From assembly GCA_945907045.1 (NCBI GenBank), contig CAMDSH010000006.1, positions 1 through 64,000 of the forward strand: a DNA stretch of 64,000 nt. The letters run 5' to 3'. Below are positions 41,611-51,787 of this stretch, one piece after another (positions within the stretch are counted from its first letter, which is position 1; each line of letters begins with the position of its first letter). The stretch comes from Rhizobium sp. Q54. Lineage in GTDB: Bacteria > Pseudomonadota > Alphaproteobacteria > Rhizobiales > Xanthobacteraceae. The notes under the pieces were generated by a model that worked only from the letters and a program-made list of their open reading frames with translations, did no database searches and was not told the origin of the DNA. The translations under genes and the position numbers were made by a program.

Positions 41611-44580
41611 TTATCGCGCCCCGACCCGGACCCCGCCGGCGCTCTTCTTGCCGGGAGGGGGCGGCGTCTCCGAGGTGGAGCGATCCCACCCGCCGGAGGG
41701 GATGGGGACATGCGTCGCCTGCTCCGGCTGCGGCTCAGCCACGAAGGCCTTGATCGCGGCCTGTGCCGCCGCGAGCGCGGCGGCGTCGAGGCGGGCGGCG
41801 ACTTCGTCGCGTTTCTTGGCGGATTCCTTGTCACCCTGCGCGGCGGCGAGCGAGAACCATTTGTAGGAATCCGTGAGGTTCTTATCGATTCCGATGCCAC
41901 GGGCATAAAGAATGCCGAGATTATATTGGCTGTCGGAAACGCCCCTGTCGGCGGCCTTGCGGAACCATTGCGACGCCATGCGGTAGTCCGGTTTGCCGTC
42001 AATGCCTTCGGCGTAGAGCACGGCGAGATTGTGCATGGCCTTGGCGTTGCCCTTCTCGGCGGCGGCGGAATAGAGCCGCTGCGCGATTTTGAGGTCCTTT
42101 TTCACGCCCTGGCCTTTTTCATACATGCTGGCGAGCCGGAATTGCGCCGGCGCCAGGCCCTTGTCGGCTGCGCGCTCGAACCAGCGCACGGCTTCTTCCG
42201 GGCTGCGCGCAACGCCCTGGCCGTCGGCATAGCGCGCGGCAATTTCGTAAGCGGCTGCGGCGTCGCCGGCTGCGGCGGCGTTGCGTAACGCCGGCCCGCC
42301 GATGGCGATCGGAATCTTGTTGGCGTCGGCGCCGGCCTGCGGCGGCATGTATGGCGGGAACGCCGGCAGTCCCGGCATTGTGGTCTTGCCCGGATTTTTC
42401 TGCGCAATCGATCCGGTGATGTCGCTGCCCGGCGTATTGATTGGCGGCAAACCGTTGAGCGCCGGAACCGAACTGAACGCGGCCTCGGGCACGGTCAGTA
42501 TCAATGCCGTGCTGCCGGGGGGATTGCTCGCCGCCGGTGTTTCCGTCTGCGGCGGAGCGTCCCGAACGACGGCGATCTGCCTGTTGGTGTCGGTGGAATT
42601 TTTGGCGGATTTTTGCGCCGCCGTGCCGGGCTGATCGGCGCCTCCCGTCAGGATGTCGAGGATCTGCAGCGATCCGGCGACGGCGATGACGATGCTTGAA
42701 GCGACGAACAGCGATTTAATCCGCTTCGAGAGCGACGAGCGCGGCTTGTCCTCCGTGGGGGCTTTGTCGGGCTCATTCTTCGTTGCAATACGCGGCGAGG
42801 GGTCTAGCGCGGCGGCATGAGCGGCGCGGCGCGCGGCGGCGATGAAATCGGACTTGCCGCCCGGATCGGGAATGACCGGCGGCCTGGCTGGCGCGAGCGC
42901 GGCTTCGGAAGCGGCGATGCGGGCAGCGGGTGACGCGCCCGTTCCTGCATGACGCGGGCGGGCGGCGCCGGGTTCGAGCGGATGATCGGGCGGAAGGTCA
43001 GGATCGATTGGTTCGCCCTTGCGGCCCGGCATCAGTTGCGGCCGCGTCGCGGCGGCGGGAGGCGGCGGCGCGCTCTGCGGCGCTTCCGCTCCCATCATGC
43101 GGGCGGCGGTTGTCTGTACCGGCTCTTTCAATGTCGGCGCCGGCGGCAGCGGCGGGGGAGGCGGCGGCACCGGCTCGCTGCGGATGCCCTGCTCGAGCAT
43201 TGCCATGCGGTCGACCATGTGGCCGAGCGTGCCGTGCACGGCTTCAAGCGAATCCTGCGTGCGGGCGAGATCGCGCTGCAATGCATCGACAACCGGCGGC
43301 ACCTCGGCGCGCAGGCCGTCGGCGTTTTTATTCGCGCGGATGTCCTCGATATGCACGAGCAGGTCGGCAAGCCCGCGCTCGATGGCTTCGAGATGCACGA
43401 GGCGGGAATCCGAAGCGTCGAGCTTCTCCACCAGCTTGACGATGCGGTCTTCCAGATGGCCGACGGCGAGAGCATCGCCGCGCGTCAATTGAATTTGTTC
43501 GATCTTGTCTGACAGCGAATGCACCAGCGCTTCGAGCAACGGCGGCACGCTGTCGCCGTTCTGGCTGCGCGCGGCGAGCGCGTCGGAGAGCGCCGCGATG
43601 CGTTGTTCGAGGCTGCCCAGCGCTTCGATGGCCGCGCCGGCGCCCGCGATCTGATCGACTTTCACCGCCAGCATGTGCACGTCGCTGGCAAGGCGGCCCA
43701 CCGTTTCGTCGGACGCCACATTCGAGGAAATGCCGCGCAGCGTCGTGATCGCGTCTTCCAGCTGTTGCAGCGTATGCGGGTCTTTCTGCGCGACGATAAG
43801 ATCGATCTTGTGCGCGAGCCCGTTCACCGCTTCGTTGAAGCCGACGAGATTTTCCGCGGGGGTCAGCGAGCGCAGCGCGTCGCGCACTTCGTTCAATCCA
43901 TGCTCGATGCCCGCGAGCGCGTCGTTGTCCGCGCCGGATTGCCGGTTGTCGGCGATGCGCTGGGTTAGCCCGTGCACTTCCTTCTCGATGGCGTCGAGCG
44001 CGCGGCGTGGCATCGCTTCGGTCAGCGACTGGCCGATGTCGGAGAGTTCCGAGCGCAGCGCGTTGATCGCTTCTTCGACGCCGGGACGGCGTAGCGTTTC
44101 GATCTGGCTGGTGATGTTGCGTAATTGCTGTTCAAGCCCGGATAAATCCTGCGTCGGCATCGGAGCGCGCGGCGCCATCGCGACCGCGGGCATGGCGGGG
44201 GCGTGACCGGCGGGTTCGCCGTCGAGCGCACGCTGGCGCGCTGCAATTTCCGCCACAGCCTGATCGATACCGGACAACCCGCCGCCCGCGTGCATTGGCG
44301 GCGCGTAACGCGCGACAGCGGCGGGAACCTGCGGGCCTGCGGCGGCGAGACGATCGATGCGGCGGGTAAGATCGTCGAAGCGTTGATGCACCGAGGAAAG
44401 ATCGCTGTCATCGTCATCATCATGCGCGTGCGGGTCGACGCCTTCCTGCGCCGCGGTGTTGATGATGACGGAGTTGAGCCATTCGCTCAGCGACATGCCG
44501 GAGCGGCGCGCGGCTTCGCGGGCGCTCTCGCGCGCCTCGGGGCGAATTCCTTTTACACTCCACGGCACGCCAGTTTTCAT
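41611..44580 (-). CDS. PodJ-like polar localisation / SEL1-repeat protein
   Basis: This 989-residue protein shows the PodJ-type N-terminal motif PWSVKGIRPEARESAREAAR followed by GMSLSEWLNSVI. A long predicted coiled-coil region extends to about residue 480, then a Pro-rich stretch. A single membrane helix is at about residues 622-645 (KSLFVASSIVIAVAGSLQIL), and a periplasmic part has SEL1 repeats (about 760-910, for example AAYEIAARYADGQGVARSPE). PodJ in Caulobacter places polar organelles and cell-cycle proteins. The architecture is conserved in Rhizobiales with the same topology. The exact role here is inferred. Confidence 0.85.
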   Translation of the reverse strand: MKTGVPWSVKGIRPEARESAREAARRSGMSLSEWLNSVIINTAAQEGVDPHAHDDDDDSDLSSVHQRFDDLTRRIDRLAAAGPQVPAAVARYAPPMHAGGGLSGIDQAVAEIAARQRALDGEPAGHAPAMPAVAMAPRAPMPTQDLSGLEQQLRNITSQIETLRRPGVEEAINALRSELSDIGQSLTEAMPRRALDAIEKEVHGLTQRIADNRQSGADNDALAGIEHGLNEVRDALRSLTPAENLVGFNEAVNGLAHKIDLIVAQKDPHTLQQLEDAITTLRGISSNVASDETVGRLASDVHMLAVKVDQIAGAGAAIEALGSLEQRIAALSDALAARSQNGDSVPPLLEALVHSLSDKIEQIQLTRGDALAVGHLEDRIVKLVEKLDASDSRLVHLEAIERGLADLLVHIEDIRANKNADGLRAEVPPVVDALQRDLARTQDSLEAVHGTLGHMVDRMAMLEQGIRSEPVPPPPPPLPPAPTLKEPVQTTAARMMGAEAPQSAPPPPAAATRPQLMPGRKGEPIDPDLPPDHPLEPGAARPRHAGTGASPAARIAASEAALAPARPPVIPDPGGKSDFIAAARRAAHAAALDPSPRIATKNEPDKAPTEDKPRSSLSKRIKSLFVASSIVIAVAGSLQILDILTGGADQPGTAAQKSAKNSTDTNRQIAVVRDAPPQTETPAASNPPGSTALILTVPEAAFSSVPALNGLPPINTPGSDITGSIAQKNPGKTTMPGLPAFPPYMPPQAGADANKIPIAIGGPALRNAAAAGDAAAAYEIAARYADGQGVARSPEEAVRWFERAADKGLAPAQFRLASMYEKGQGVKKDLKIAQRLYSAAAEKGNAKAMHNLAVLYAEGIDGKPDYRMASQWFRKAADRGVSDSQYNLGILYARGIGIDKNLTDSYKWFSLAAAQGDKESAKKRDEVAARLDAAALAAAQAAIKAFVAEPQPEQATHVPIPSGGWDRSTSETPPPPGKKSAGGVRVGAR

Positions 44581-44760
44581 TAGCTCGCACCCACTTCTTC
44601 TGTGGAGGAGCGAGAGCCGTTGGGCCCCTGGGAACCGGCGCGCGTTAATGCGACGTGGAGACGGGCTACGGTCCGCAGTCCTCGCCCCGACTTTTTAACG
44701 TTTACGGTAAACAGCCGGTTAAAGATCGGCCGAAGTGCCAGATTTTACCGGCATTTTTCT

Positions 44761-44778
44761 CATCCCGCGCGCGGGATG
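44761..44778. repeat. 18-bp perfect palindrome
   Basis: CATCCCGCG-CGCGGGATG reads the same on both strands. It lies in the divergent region between the PodJ-like gene and the acyl-CoA dehydrogenase. It may be an operator for a dimeric regulator. No T-run follows on either strand that would make it a classical terminator. Confidence 0.5.
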
Positions 44779-44786
44779 GAACAGCC

Positions 44787-44801
44787 TTAACGAGACGCTA
44801 A
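44787..44801. promoter_or_regulatory. Near-match to CtrA box
   Basis: TTAA-CGAGACG-CTAA has the CtrA spacing of TTAA-N7-TTAA with one mismatch. It is about 105 nt to the left of the perfect site. Confidence 0.3.
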
Positions 44802-44891
44802 ACCGAATGGGTCATCATCACCGGCATGCGGTTGCTGCGGTGTTTTTGGCGTATCGCGCGCGATCTTAAAACCGTCGCAACCGGACCATAG

Positions 44892-44906
44892 TTAACGAGT
44901 TATTAA
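44892..44906. promoter_or_regulatory. CtrA-type site TTAA-N7-TTAA
   Basis: TTAA (44892-44895) and TTAA (44903-44906), seven bases apart and followed by C, fit the CtrA consensus. The site is 46 nt before the acyl-CoA dehydrogenase start and 312 nt from the PodJ-like start. CtrA is the cell-cycle master regulator in this class, and podJ is a known CtrA-linked gene in Caulobacter. Confidence 0.5.
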
Positions 44907-44952
44907 CGGGCCCGGCCGAATACCGGCGCACCGGCGAAGAGCCCAGGAGGGT

Positions 44953-46746
44953 ATGATGCCGACCTATAAAGCGCCCGTTGATGACGCGCTGTTCCTGCTG
45001 AACGACGTGTTCCATCTCGACCGCTACGGCAACCTGCCGGGTTTTGCCGACGCCTCGCCCGACATCGTCGAGGCGATCCTGGGCGAAGCTGCGAAATTCA
45101 GCGAGGAAGTGCTCACGCCCCTCAATCGCGTCGGTGACCGCGAAGGGTGCAAGCGCAAGCCGGACGGCAGCGTCATCACGCCCACCGGATTCAAGGAAGC
45201 CTACAAGCAGCTCGTCGATGGCGGCTGGATCGGCATTTCGGCGTCCGCCGAGTTCGGCGGCCAGGGCCTGCCCGCCACCATGACCGGGCTGGTGATGGAA
45301 TTCATGTGCTCGGCCAACATGGCCTTCGCCATGTATCCCGGCCTCACGCAGGGCGCGACCGCGGCGCTGGCGGTGCACGGCTCGGACGAGCTGAAGAAAA
45401 AATACCTTCCGAAAATGATCGCCGGCAGCTGGACCGGCACGATGAATTTGACCGAGCCGCATTGCGGCACTGATTTGGGCTTGCTTCGCACCAAGGCGGT
45501 TAAGCAGCCCGACGGCAGCTACAAGATCACCGGCACCAAGATTTTCATTTCCGCCGGCGAACATGATCTCGCGGAAAATATCGTGCACCTCGTGCTCGCG
45601 CGCATCGAAGGCGCGCCGGAAGGCACCAAGGGCATCTCGCTGTTCGTCGCGCCGAAAATCTTGCTCAAGGATGACGGCTCGCTCGGCGAACGCAACAAGG
45701 TCTCCTGCGGCTCCATCGAAGAGAAGATGGGCATTCACGGCAATGCCACCTGCGTGATGAATTACGACGGCGCCACCGGCTGGCTGATCGGCGAGGAGAA
45801 CCGCGGCCTGCACGCCATGTTCACGATGATGAACGAGGCACGGCTTGGCGTTGGCATTCAGGGTCTCGCGCAATCCGAGGTCGCCTATCAGAGCGCGGCG
45901 GCTTACGCCAAAGAACGCCTGCAGGGCCGCTCGCTCTCCGGCGCGAAGTACAAGGACAAGCCTGCCGATCCGATCATCGTGCATCCCGACATCCGCCGCA
46001 CGCTGCTCACCATCAAGGCGTTCAACGAAGCCGCACGCGCGCTCGTCACCTGGACAGCGTTGCAGGGCGACATCGCGCATCGCTCCGACGACGAAAAGCA
46101 GCGCCAGGCGGCGGACGATCACATGGGCCTGCTCACGCCGGTGATCAAAGGCGTGCTCACCGATTGCGGCTTCGCCAACACGGTGATGGCGCAGCAGGTG
46201 TTCGGCGGCCACGGCTACATCGCCGAGCACGGCATGGAGCAGTTCGTGCGCGACGCGCGCATCGCGCAGATTTACGAAGGCGCCAACGGCATCCAGGCGC
46301 TCGATCTTGTCGGCCGCAAACTGGGCAAGGACGGCGGCCGCGCGATGATGGCGTTTTTCAATGAGGTCGCCGGTTACATCAAGGAACACGGCGACGAGGC
46401 GATGAAGCCTTACGTCGGCCCACTCGGCGTCTCGCTCGGCCACCTGCAGCAGGCTTCGATGTGGTTCATGCAGAACGCGCTGGCGAAGCCCGACAACGCC
46501 GGCGCCGGCGCCACCGATTACATGCATCTCTTCGGCCTCGTCGCGCTCGGCTACATGTGGTGCCGCATCGTCGAGGCGGCGCAGGCGAAACTGCCGAAGG
46601 CGAACGGCTCCGCGCCGCGTTATTCCGCCAAGCTCGTCACCGCGCGCTTCTTCATGGAGCGCATGTTGCCCGAAACCGCGACGCATCTTGCACGCATCCA
46701 GGCCGGCGCCGCGAGCACCATGGAATTGCCGGACGAAGCTTTCTGA
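44953..46746 (+). CDS. Acyl-CoA dehydrogenase with C-terminal extension (FadE/DmdC-like)
   Basis: This 597-residue FAD enzyme dehydrogenates acyl-CoA esters. The N-terminal part has [20 protein letters not shown], the FAD-adjacent motif [17 protein letters not shown], then [13 protein letters not shown]. The catalytic Glu is in [20 protein letters not shown]. The last 120 residues form an extra C-terminal acyl-CoA-dehydrogenase domain. Such long forms include medium/long-chain dehydrogenases and the methylmercaptopropionyl-CoA enzyme DmdC. The substrate is not decided by sequence. AGGAGG lies 2 nt before ATG 44953. The chemoreceptor gene begins 4 nt after the stop. Confidence 0.88.
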   Translation: MMPTYKAPVDDALFLLNDVFHLDRYGNLPGFADASPDIVEAILGEAAKFSEEVLTPLNRVGDREGCKRKPDGSVITPTGFKEAYKQLVDGGWIGISASAEFGGQGLPATMTGLVMEFMCSANMAFAMYPGLTQGATAALAVHGSDELKKKYLPKMIAGSWTGTMNLTEPHCGTDLGLLRTKAVKQPDGSYKITGTKIFISAGEHDLAENIVHLVLARIEGAPEGTKGISLFVAPKILLKDDGSLGERNKVSCGSIEEKMGIHGNATCVMNYDGATGWLIGEENRGLHAMFTMMNEARLGVGIQGLAQSEVAYQSAAAYAKERLQGRSLSGAKYKDKPADPIIVHPDIRRTLLTIKAFNEAARALVTWTALQGDIAHRSDDEKQRQAADDHMGLLTPVIKGVLTDCGFANTVMAQQVFGGHGYIAEHGMEQFVRDARIAQIYEGANGIQALDLVGRKLGKDGGRAMMAFFNEVAGYIKEHGDEAMKPYVGPLGVSLGHLQQASMWFMQNALAKPDNAGAGATDYMHLFGLVALGYMWCRIVEAAQAKLPKANGSAPRYSAKLVTARFFMERMLPETATHLARIQAGAASTMELPDEAF

Positions 46747-46750
46747 CACG

Positions 46751-48661
46751 ATGCGACGGCAGCCTATCCATCTCCTGATTCTTTGCGGGGTGCTGCTGAT
46801 TGCGGCGATCGCGGTCGGCACCATTTTCATCATCAGTAACCTGCGCGACCGCGCTTTTGCCGCCAGCCAGCGCGAGTTGCACAATATCGCTTCGGTTCTG
46901 GCCGAGCAGGTCGATCGCGCGATCAAGACTGTCGATCTGATCGAAGGCAGCCTGATCGACCGGATGGCGGATCTCGGAATCGAAAATACCGAGGTCTACG
47001 AGCGGCTGATGTCGCGGCATGACGTGCATCTGATGCTCAAGGATAAAGTGAACGGCTGGCCGCATATCGGCTCCATCACGCTGATCAATGCCGAGGGCAA
47101 GCTTTTCAATTTCTCCCGCTTCTGGCCGCCGCCGGACATCGACGTTACCGACCGCGAATTTTACAAGGCGCTAAAGTCCAATCCGAACATGACGAGGTTC
47201 ATGGGCGAGCCGGTTCGCAATCGCGCGACCGGAACCTGGACCATTCATCTCGTGCGCCGCGCGTCCGGACCGAAGGGCGAGTTTCTCGGGCTGATTCTCG
47301 GCGCGATGGAGATGCAGTATTTCGAGCAGTCGTTCGCCGCCATCAAGCTGGGGCCCGACAGCGCGATAACGCTGTTCCGCGACGATGGCGTGCTGCTGGC
47401 GCGCCATCCGCAGGTCGATCCGTCCGCTGCGCGCACTTACGCGGGCAACAAGACGCTGATGCAGGTGCTGGGGCAGACCGAACATGGGCCGGTGCAGAAA
47501 ATCGGCGATCTCGACGGCAATGAGCAGCTCATCTCGGCGCACCGGCTGGAGAACTATCCGTTCATTCTCGCGGCATCGATCACCACCGACGCAGCGCTGG
47601 CCGACTGGAAGCACGACGCCAATCTGCTCATCATCGCGGCCACCTTCATGATCTTTGTGATCGGCGGCGTGATCATGCTCGGCGTGCGCCAGATGCGGCA
47701 CTACGCGGCGTTCTCTCGCGAACGCTCGGAAAAGAACAAGGCGGAGCAGGCGCGCGTGGTCGCGGAAGCCGAACTTCTTCGCAAGGAGCACGCGGTCGAT
47801 CTCGAGAAGGAACAACGCCGGCAGTCGGTCGATGCCGCCATTCTGTCGTTCCGCGAAGTTGTCGATTCCGTTTTGCAAACTGTCAACGAAACCGTTACCA
47901 CCATCCGCTCGACCGCGACGGCGCTTTCCACATCGTCGGGAGAAACGCTGGAGCGCACGCGCGGCGCGGTCGCGACCTCGAACGAGGCCTCCGCCAGCGT
48001 CGGTTCGGCGGCGACGGTCGCCGACGAGCTGCTCGCCTCGATCGCGGATATCGGCCGTCAGCTCGACGGCACCATGGGGCTGGTGCGCACCGCGGCGGGC
48101 GAAGCGCACGCCACCAACCAGCAGGTCGCCGGACTGGCGCAGGCGGCGCAGGAAATCGGCGCCGTCGTAAAACTGATCCAGTCGATCGCCGCGCAGACGA
48201 ATTTGCTCGCCCTCAACGCGACCATCGAATCCGCGCGCGCGGGCGAGGCGGGGCGCGGCTTCGCGGTCGTTGCTTCCGAGGTGAAGACGTTGGCCGTGGA
48301 AACTGCCAAGGCGACGGAGCAGATCGCGGCGAAGATCTCCGCGATTCAAACGTCTGTTGGCGGCGCGGTGGAAGCCATCGCGCGCATCACCGAGCGCATG
48401 CAGGAAATCAATTCGAAAACTTCGACGGTCGCCGATTGCATGCAGCAGCAGAACGCAGCGGCCGGCGCGATTTCCGATAACGTCGCGAATGCCGCCGCCG
48501 GATCGAAGGCGGTGGTCTCCGTGCTGGACGAGGTCACCAGCGCGGTGACCAAGACACGCAGTTCCGCCGATACCGTGCTTGCCGCCTCCGAGGCGGTTGA
48601 AACGGCGGCGGCCAATCTGCGCGAGAAGGTGGAAAGCTTCATCCGCCGCGTCGCGGCTTAA
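46751..48661 (+). CDS. Methyl-accepting chemotaxis protein with Cache-type sensor
   Basis: This 636-residue chemoreceptor has membrane helix 1 at residues 6-30 ([19 protein letters not shown]). A periplasmic region of about 250 residues resembles a double Cache domain, with [14 protein letters not shown] and [12 protein letters not shown] near its end. Helix 2 is [20 protein letters not shown]. There is no clear HAMP; a charged coiled coil leads to the signalling domain with tip [20 protein letters not shown]. Cache domains usually bind small organic acids or amino acids. The gene starts 4 nt after the acyl-CoA dehydrogenase stop, so the two should be co-expressed. Confidence 0.88.
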   Translation: MRRQPIHLLILCGVLLIAAIAVGTIFIISNLRDRAFAASQRELHNIASVLAEQVDRAIKTVDLIEGSLIDRMADLGIENTEVYERLMSRHDVHLMLKDKVNGWPHIGSITLINAEGKLFNFSRFWPPPDIDVTDREFYKALKSNPNMTRFMGEPVRNRATGTWTIHLVRRASGPKGEFLGLILGAMEMQYFEQSFAAIKLGPDSAITLFRDDGVLLARHPQVDPSAARTYAGNKTLMQVLGQTEHGPVQKIGDLDGNEQLISAHRLENYPFILAASITTDAALADWKHDANLLIIAATFMIFVIGGVIMLGVRQMRHYAAFSRERSEKNKAEQARVVAEAELLRKEHAVDLEKEQRRQSVDAAILSFREVVDSVLQTVNETVTTIRSTATALSTSSGETLERTRGAVATSNEASASVGSAATVADELLASIADIGRQLDGTMGLVRTAAGEAHATNQQVAGLAQAAQEIGAVVKLIQSIAAQTNLLALNATIESARAGEAGRGFAVVASEVKTLAVETAKATEQIAAKISAIQTSVGGAVEAIARITERMQEINSKTSTVADCMQQQNAAAGAISDNVANAAAGSKAVVSVLDEVTSAVTKTRSSADTVLAASEAVETAAANLREKVESFIRRVAA

Positions 48662-48681
48662 GCAGCCCGCGCGCTTTTTTT

Positions 48682-49215
48682 CTAGGGCTTCGTGATCTTG
48701 AACGAGTTGAAGAACTCGTCCTTCAGGCCGGCCGCCTTGTTGAACAAGGTCCGGGGATACTGGATCACGAGCAGATAGCCGGTGGTCTTGGTCCGGATCA
48801 CGCGAAAGTAAGTGCCGTCATTGGGCTCGGTGAGCGCGTAGGACAGCGTCTCGACGCCCTCCTTCTGGCCGTGCTGAATGTCCGATACCACCGCGCCCGG
48901 CCTGCGTTTGGCCTCATCCATGAAACTGTCGAGCGGTTTCGGCGGCCCTTGCTGCGGTATTTCGGTCGCGGAGAATCTGAGCTTCTCGCCGGTTATGCCC
49001 GTCAGCATGTGCACAACGAGCGTCGGGGCATTGGGATCCGGAACCTTCATTTCCACATCGCTGAAATCGACCGGGAAGCGGATGGAGAACGAGCCGCCGG
49101 TGGGAGCGGCCTCGCCTGCCGGAGCGTTGCTGCGGTGTACGGTTGTCTGCGCCTGAGCGGGCGCAGCGATGACAAGCGCCAGCAAAGTTGCGGCCACAAG
49201 GCGAAATGCTGTCAC
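48682..49215 (-). CDS. Exported protein of unknown function
   Basis: This 177-residue exported protein has a signal peptide (TAFRLVAATLLALVIAAPAQAQ). The start is GTG 49215, with GGAAAGGGG just upstream; ATG codons a few residues earlier are in frame. The mature part has a mixed beta-sheet pattern (GSFSIRFPVDFSDVEMKVP, GTYFRVIRTKTTGYLLVI). No domain is recognised. It is convergent with the Cache chemoreceptor and divergent from the acyl-CoA dehydrogenase at 49399. Confidence 0.7.
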   Translation of the reverse strand: MTAFRLVAATLLALVIAAPAQAQTTVHRSNAPAGEAAPTGGSFSIRFPVDFSDVEMKVPDPNAPTLVVHMLTGITGEKLRFSATEIPQQGPPKPLDSFMDEAKRRPGAVVSDIQHGQKEGVETLSYALTEPNDGTYFRVIRTKTTGYLLVIQYPRTLFNKAAGLKDEFFNSFKITKP

Positions 49216-49398
49216 GGGCAAGCCCCTTTCCGGCATGTCCATTTCATCAACGCTTGCCGCATGATGCCTCCTGATCGCGGTAATTGCGAGCGGTAAGGGA
49301 AGCTCTCGCGCCGCCGCGCGCCGCGCCTTATGTTGTGCCTCGGGTGATTCGCCCGGTTCGCGCTCAACAGGCACGCGGTCGGCAAGGCCACACTCAAA

Positions 49399-50556
49399 AT
49401 GGACGCGCTCAACCTTCCACGCCCGGCATGGATGACCGAGGATCTGGTCCTGCTCGAGGAACAGTCGCGCCGTTACGTCACATCCGAATTCACGCCGCAT
49501 CTCGACCGCTGGCACGAAGACGGCATCTACCCGCGCGAGGTGTGGACCAAGGCGGGCGAGGCCGGGTTGCTGTGTGCCTCGATGCCGGAGGAATACGGCG
49601 GCTCCGGCGGCACCTTCGCGCACGAGGCGGTGATCAACCGCGAACTCTCGCTTGGCGGTTTTGACACTTTCGGCTCGCCGCTGCATTCGGGCATCGTTGC
49701 GCCCTACATTTTGCATTACGGCACCGAGGAGCAGAAAAAGCGCTGGCTGCCGAAGCTCGCAACCGGTGAACTTGTCGGCGCCATCGCCATGACCGAGCCG
49801 GGCACCGGCTCCGACTTGCAGGGCGTGCGCACGACGGCGAAAAAATCCGGCAACGGTTACGTGCTCAACGGCTCGAAGACTTTCATCACCAACGGCCAGC
49901 ACGCCAATCTCGTCATCGTCGTCGCCAAGACCGATGCAACAGCCGGCGCCAAGGGCGTCTCGCTGATGGTGGTGGAGACCGATGGCGCGCAAGGCTTCCG
50001 GCGCGGTCGCAAGCTGAAAAAACTCGGCATGGATTCCGCCGACACCTCGGAATTGTTTTTCGATGAGGTGAAGCTTCCCGCCGAAGCGCTGCTCGGCACC
50101 GAAGAGGGGCAGGGTTTCTTCCAGTTGATGAAGGAACTGCCGCAGGAGCGCATGATCGTTGCCGTGCACGCGGTCGCCATGATGGAGCGCGCGGTCGCGC
50201 TCACGGTTGATTACGTCAAGCAGCGCAAGGCCTTCGGCAAGGCGATTATCGAGTTCCAGAACACGCAATTTGAACTCGCCGAGTGCAAGACCGAGGCGAC
50301 CATCGCCAAGGTGTTCCTCGATTACTGCATCGAGCGGCACGTCAAAGGCGAACTCGACACTGTCACCGCCTCGATGGCGAAATACCGGCTCACCGACACG
50401 CAAGGCAATGTGATCGACCGCTGCCTGCAATTGTTCGGCGGCTATGGCTATATGGACGAATACCCGATCTCGCGCCTGTATCGCGATGCGCGCGTATTCC
50501 GCATCTATGCCGGCACCAACGAGATCATGAAGCTGCTGATCGCGCGGAGTTTGTGA
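49399..50556 (+). CDS. Acyl-CoA dehydrogenase, LCAD/IVD-like
   Basis: This 385-residue FAD enzyme starts the four-gene fatty-acid oxidation run. It has MPEEYGGSGGTFAHEAVINR, TEPGTGSDLQGVRTTAKKSG and YVKQRKAFGKAIIEF. The usual C-terminal catalytic Glu (YEG) is Ala here (RIYAGTNEIMKLLIARSL), and a Glu in KELPQERMIVAV is the likely base, as in LCAD and isovaleryl-CoA dehydrogenase. So long-chain or branched-chain acyl-CoA is the probable substrate. It is followed 19 nt later by the thiolase gene. Confidence 0.88.
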   Translation: MDALNLPRPAWMTEDLVLLEEQSRRYVTSEFTPHLDRWHEDGIYPREVWTKAGEAGLLCASMPEEYGGSGGTFAHEAVINRELSLGGFDTFGSPLHSGIVAPYILHYGTEEQKKRWLPKLATGELVGAIAMTEPGTGSDLQGVRTTAKKSGNGYVLNGSKTFITNGQHANLVIVVAKTDATAGAKGVSLMVVETDGAQGFRRGRKLKKLGMDSADTSELFFDEVKLPAEALLGTEEGQGFFQLMKELPQERMIVAVHAVAMMERAVALTVDYVKQRKAFGKAIIEFQNTQFELAECKTEATIAKVFLDYCIERHVKGELDTVTASMAKYRLTDTQGNVIDRCLQLFGGYGYMDEYPISRLYRDARVFRIYAGTNEIMKLLIARSL

Positions 50557-50575
50557 CGCGCAGGAGAGAACGCCG

Positions 50576-51784
50576 ATGGCCGATGCATTCATCTACGACC
50601 ACGTTCGCACCCCGCGCGGGCGCGGCAAGGTTGACGGCGCGCTGCACGAAGTCACCGCGCTCAATCTCGCCACGCAGACGCTCAAAGCCATCAAGGACCG
50701 CAACAAGCTCGATCCCAGCCAGGTTGATGACGTGGTGCTCGGCTGCGTCGATCCGGTCGGCGAGGCGGGCGGCGACATCGCGCGCGTCTCGGCGCTGTGC
50801 GCCGGTTACGGGCAGAGCGTGCCGGGCGTGCAGATCAACCGCTTTTGCGCTTCGGGACTGGATTCGGTGAATTTTGCCGCGGCGGAGATCATGTCCGGCC
50901 AGCACGAAATGACCATCGGCGGCGGCGTCGAGAGCATGAGTCGCGTCGGCATCGGCGCGTCGGGCGGCGCGTGGCCGGTCGATCCGGCAATCGCGATCCC
51001 ATCCTATTTCATGCCGCAGGGCATCTCGGCGGATCTGATCGCAACGAAATACGGCTTCTCGCGCGATGACGTGGACGCGCTGGCGGTGGAAAGCCAGCAG
51101 CGCGCGGCCAAAGCGTGGGACGAAGGCCGCTTCAAGAAATCCGTGGTGCCGGTGAAGGATGTCAACGGCCTCACGATTTTGGCGAAAGACGAACACATGC
51201 GCCCCACCACCAGCATGCAGTCGCTGGCGCAGTTGCAGCCTTCGTTCGTGCAGATGGGCGAGATGGCGGGTTTCGACGCCGTCGCGGTGCAGGCGCATCC
51301 GGAAATCGAGGCGGTCAATCACGTGCATCACGCCGGCAATTCCTCCGGCATCGTCGATGGCGCCGCCGCCGTGCTGCTGGGCAGCAAGCAGGCGGGCGCT
51401 GCCGCGAATTTGAAACCGCGCGCGCGCATCAGGGCGTTTGCCAATATCGGTTCGGAGCCGGCGATGATGCTCACCGGGCCGGTGGACGTGACGCACAAGG
51501 TGCTCAAGCGCGCGGGCATGACGCTCAATGACATCGACCTGATCGAAGTCAACGAAGCCTTTGCTTCCGTGGTGCTGCGCTTCATGCAGGCGTTCCAGCT
51601 CGACAATTCGAAGATCAACGTCAACGGCGGCGCCATCGCGATGGGCCATCCGCTCGGCGCGACCGGCGCGATGATCCTCGGCACCGCGCTGGACGAACTT
51701 GAGCGGCGCAATCTCAACACCGCGCTCATTACGCTGTGCATCGGCGCGGGCATGGGCACCGCCACCATCATCGAGCGGGTGTGA
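50576..51784 (+). CDS. Acetyl-CoA C-acyltransferase (thiolase, FadA type)
   Basis: This 402-residue thiolase cleaves 3-ketoacyl-CoA to acetyl-CoA and a shorter acyl-CoA. Catalytic residues are the Cys in NRFCASGLDSV near residue 92, His in GGAIAMGHPLGATGA and the second Cys in ITLCIGAGMGTATI. RBS GCAGGAGAG lies 5-13 nt upstream. It sits in the order acyl-CoA dehydrogenase, thiolase, cupin, FadJ, which is a beta-oxidation operon. The chain-length preference is not clear. Confidence 0.92.
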   Translation: MADAFIYDHVRTPRGRGKVDGALHEVTALNLATQTLKAIKDRNKLDPSQVDDVVLGCVDPVGEAGGDIARVSALCAGYGQSVPGVQINRFCASGLDSVNFAAAEIMSGQHEMTIGGGVESMSRVGIGASGGAWPVDPAIAIPSYFMPQGISADLIATKYGFSRDDVDALAVESQQRAAKAWDEGRFKKSVVPVKDVNGLTILAKDEHMRPTTSMQSLAQLQPSFVQMGEMAGFDAVAVQAHPEIEAVNHVHHAGNSSGIVDGAAAVLLGSKQAGAAANLKPRARIRAFANIGSEPAMMLTGPVDVTHKVLKRAGMTLNDIDLIEVNEAFASVVLRFMQAFQLDNSKINVNGGAIAMGHPLGATGAMILGTALDELERRNLNTALITLCIGAGMGTATIIERV

Positions 51785-51787
51785 GGA

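Larger units (their letters stand above)
44581..44952. other. 372-base divergent intergenic region
   Basis: This region separates the PodJ-like gene (left) from an acyl-CoA dehydrogenase gene (right). It holds one consensus and one near-consensus CtrA-type site and an 18-bp perfect palindrome (listed separately), an AT-rich stretch around 44695-44730, and no credible small gene. Confidence 0.7.

Noticed and set aside
43279-43300. TGCAATGCA within the PodJ-like gene as another pathway operator
   Set aside because: It lies inside a coding region without full flanking symmetry and is far from any start; chance occurrence is likely.
44866-46926. A 686-residue open frame antisense to the acyl-CoA dehydrogenase gene
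   Set aside because: GC-rich codon bias keeps the opposite frame open. It has no signal, no motif and covers a gene with clear catalytic residues on the other strand.
49216-50592. Leftward extension of the exported-protein frame across the acyl-CoA dehydrogenase at 49399
   Set aside because: The true start GTG 49215 has a ribosome site and a signal peptide; the extension is antisense to a conserved enzyme.
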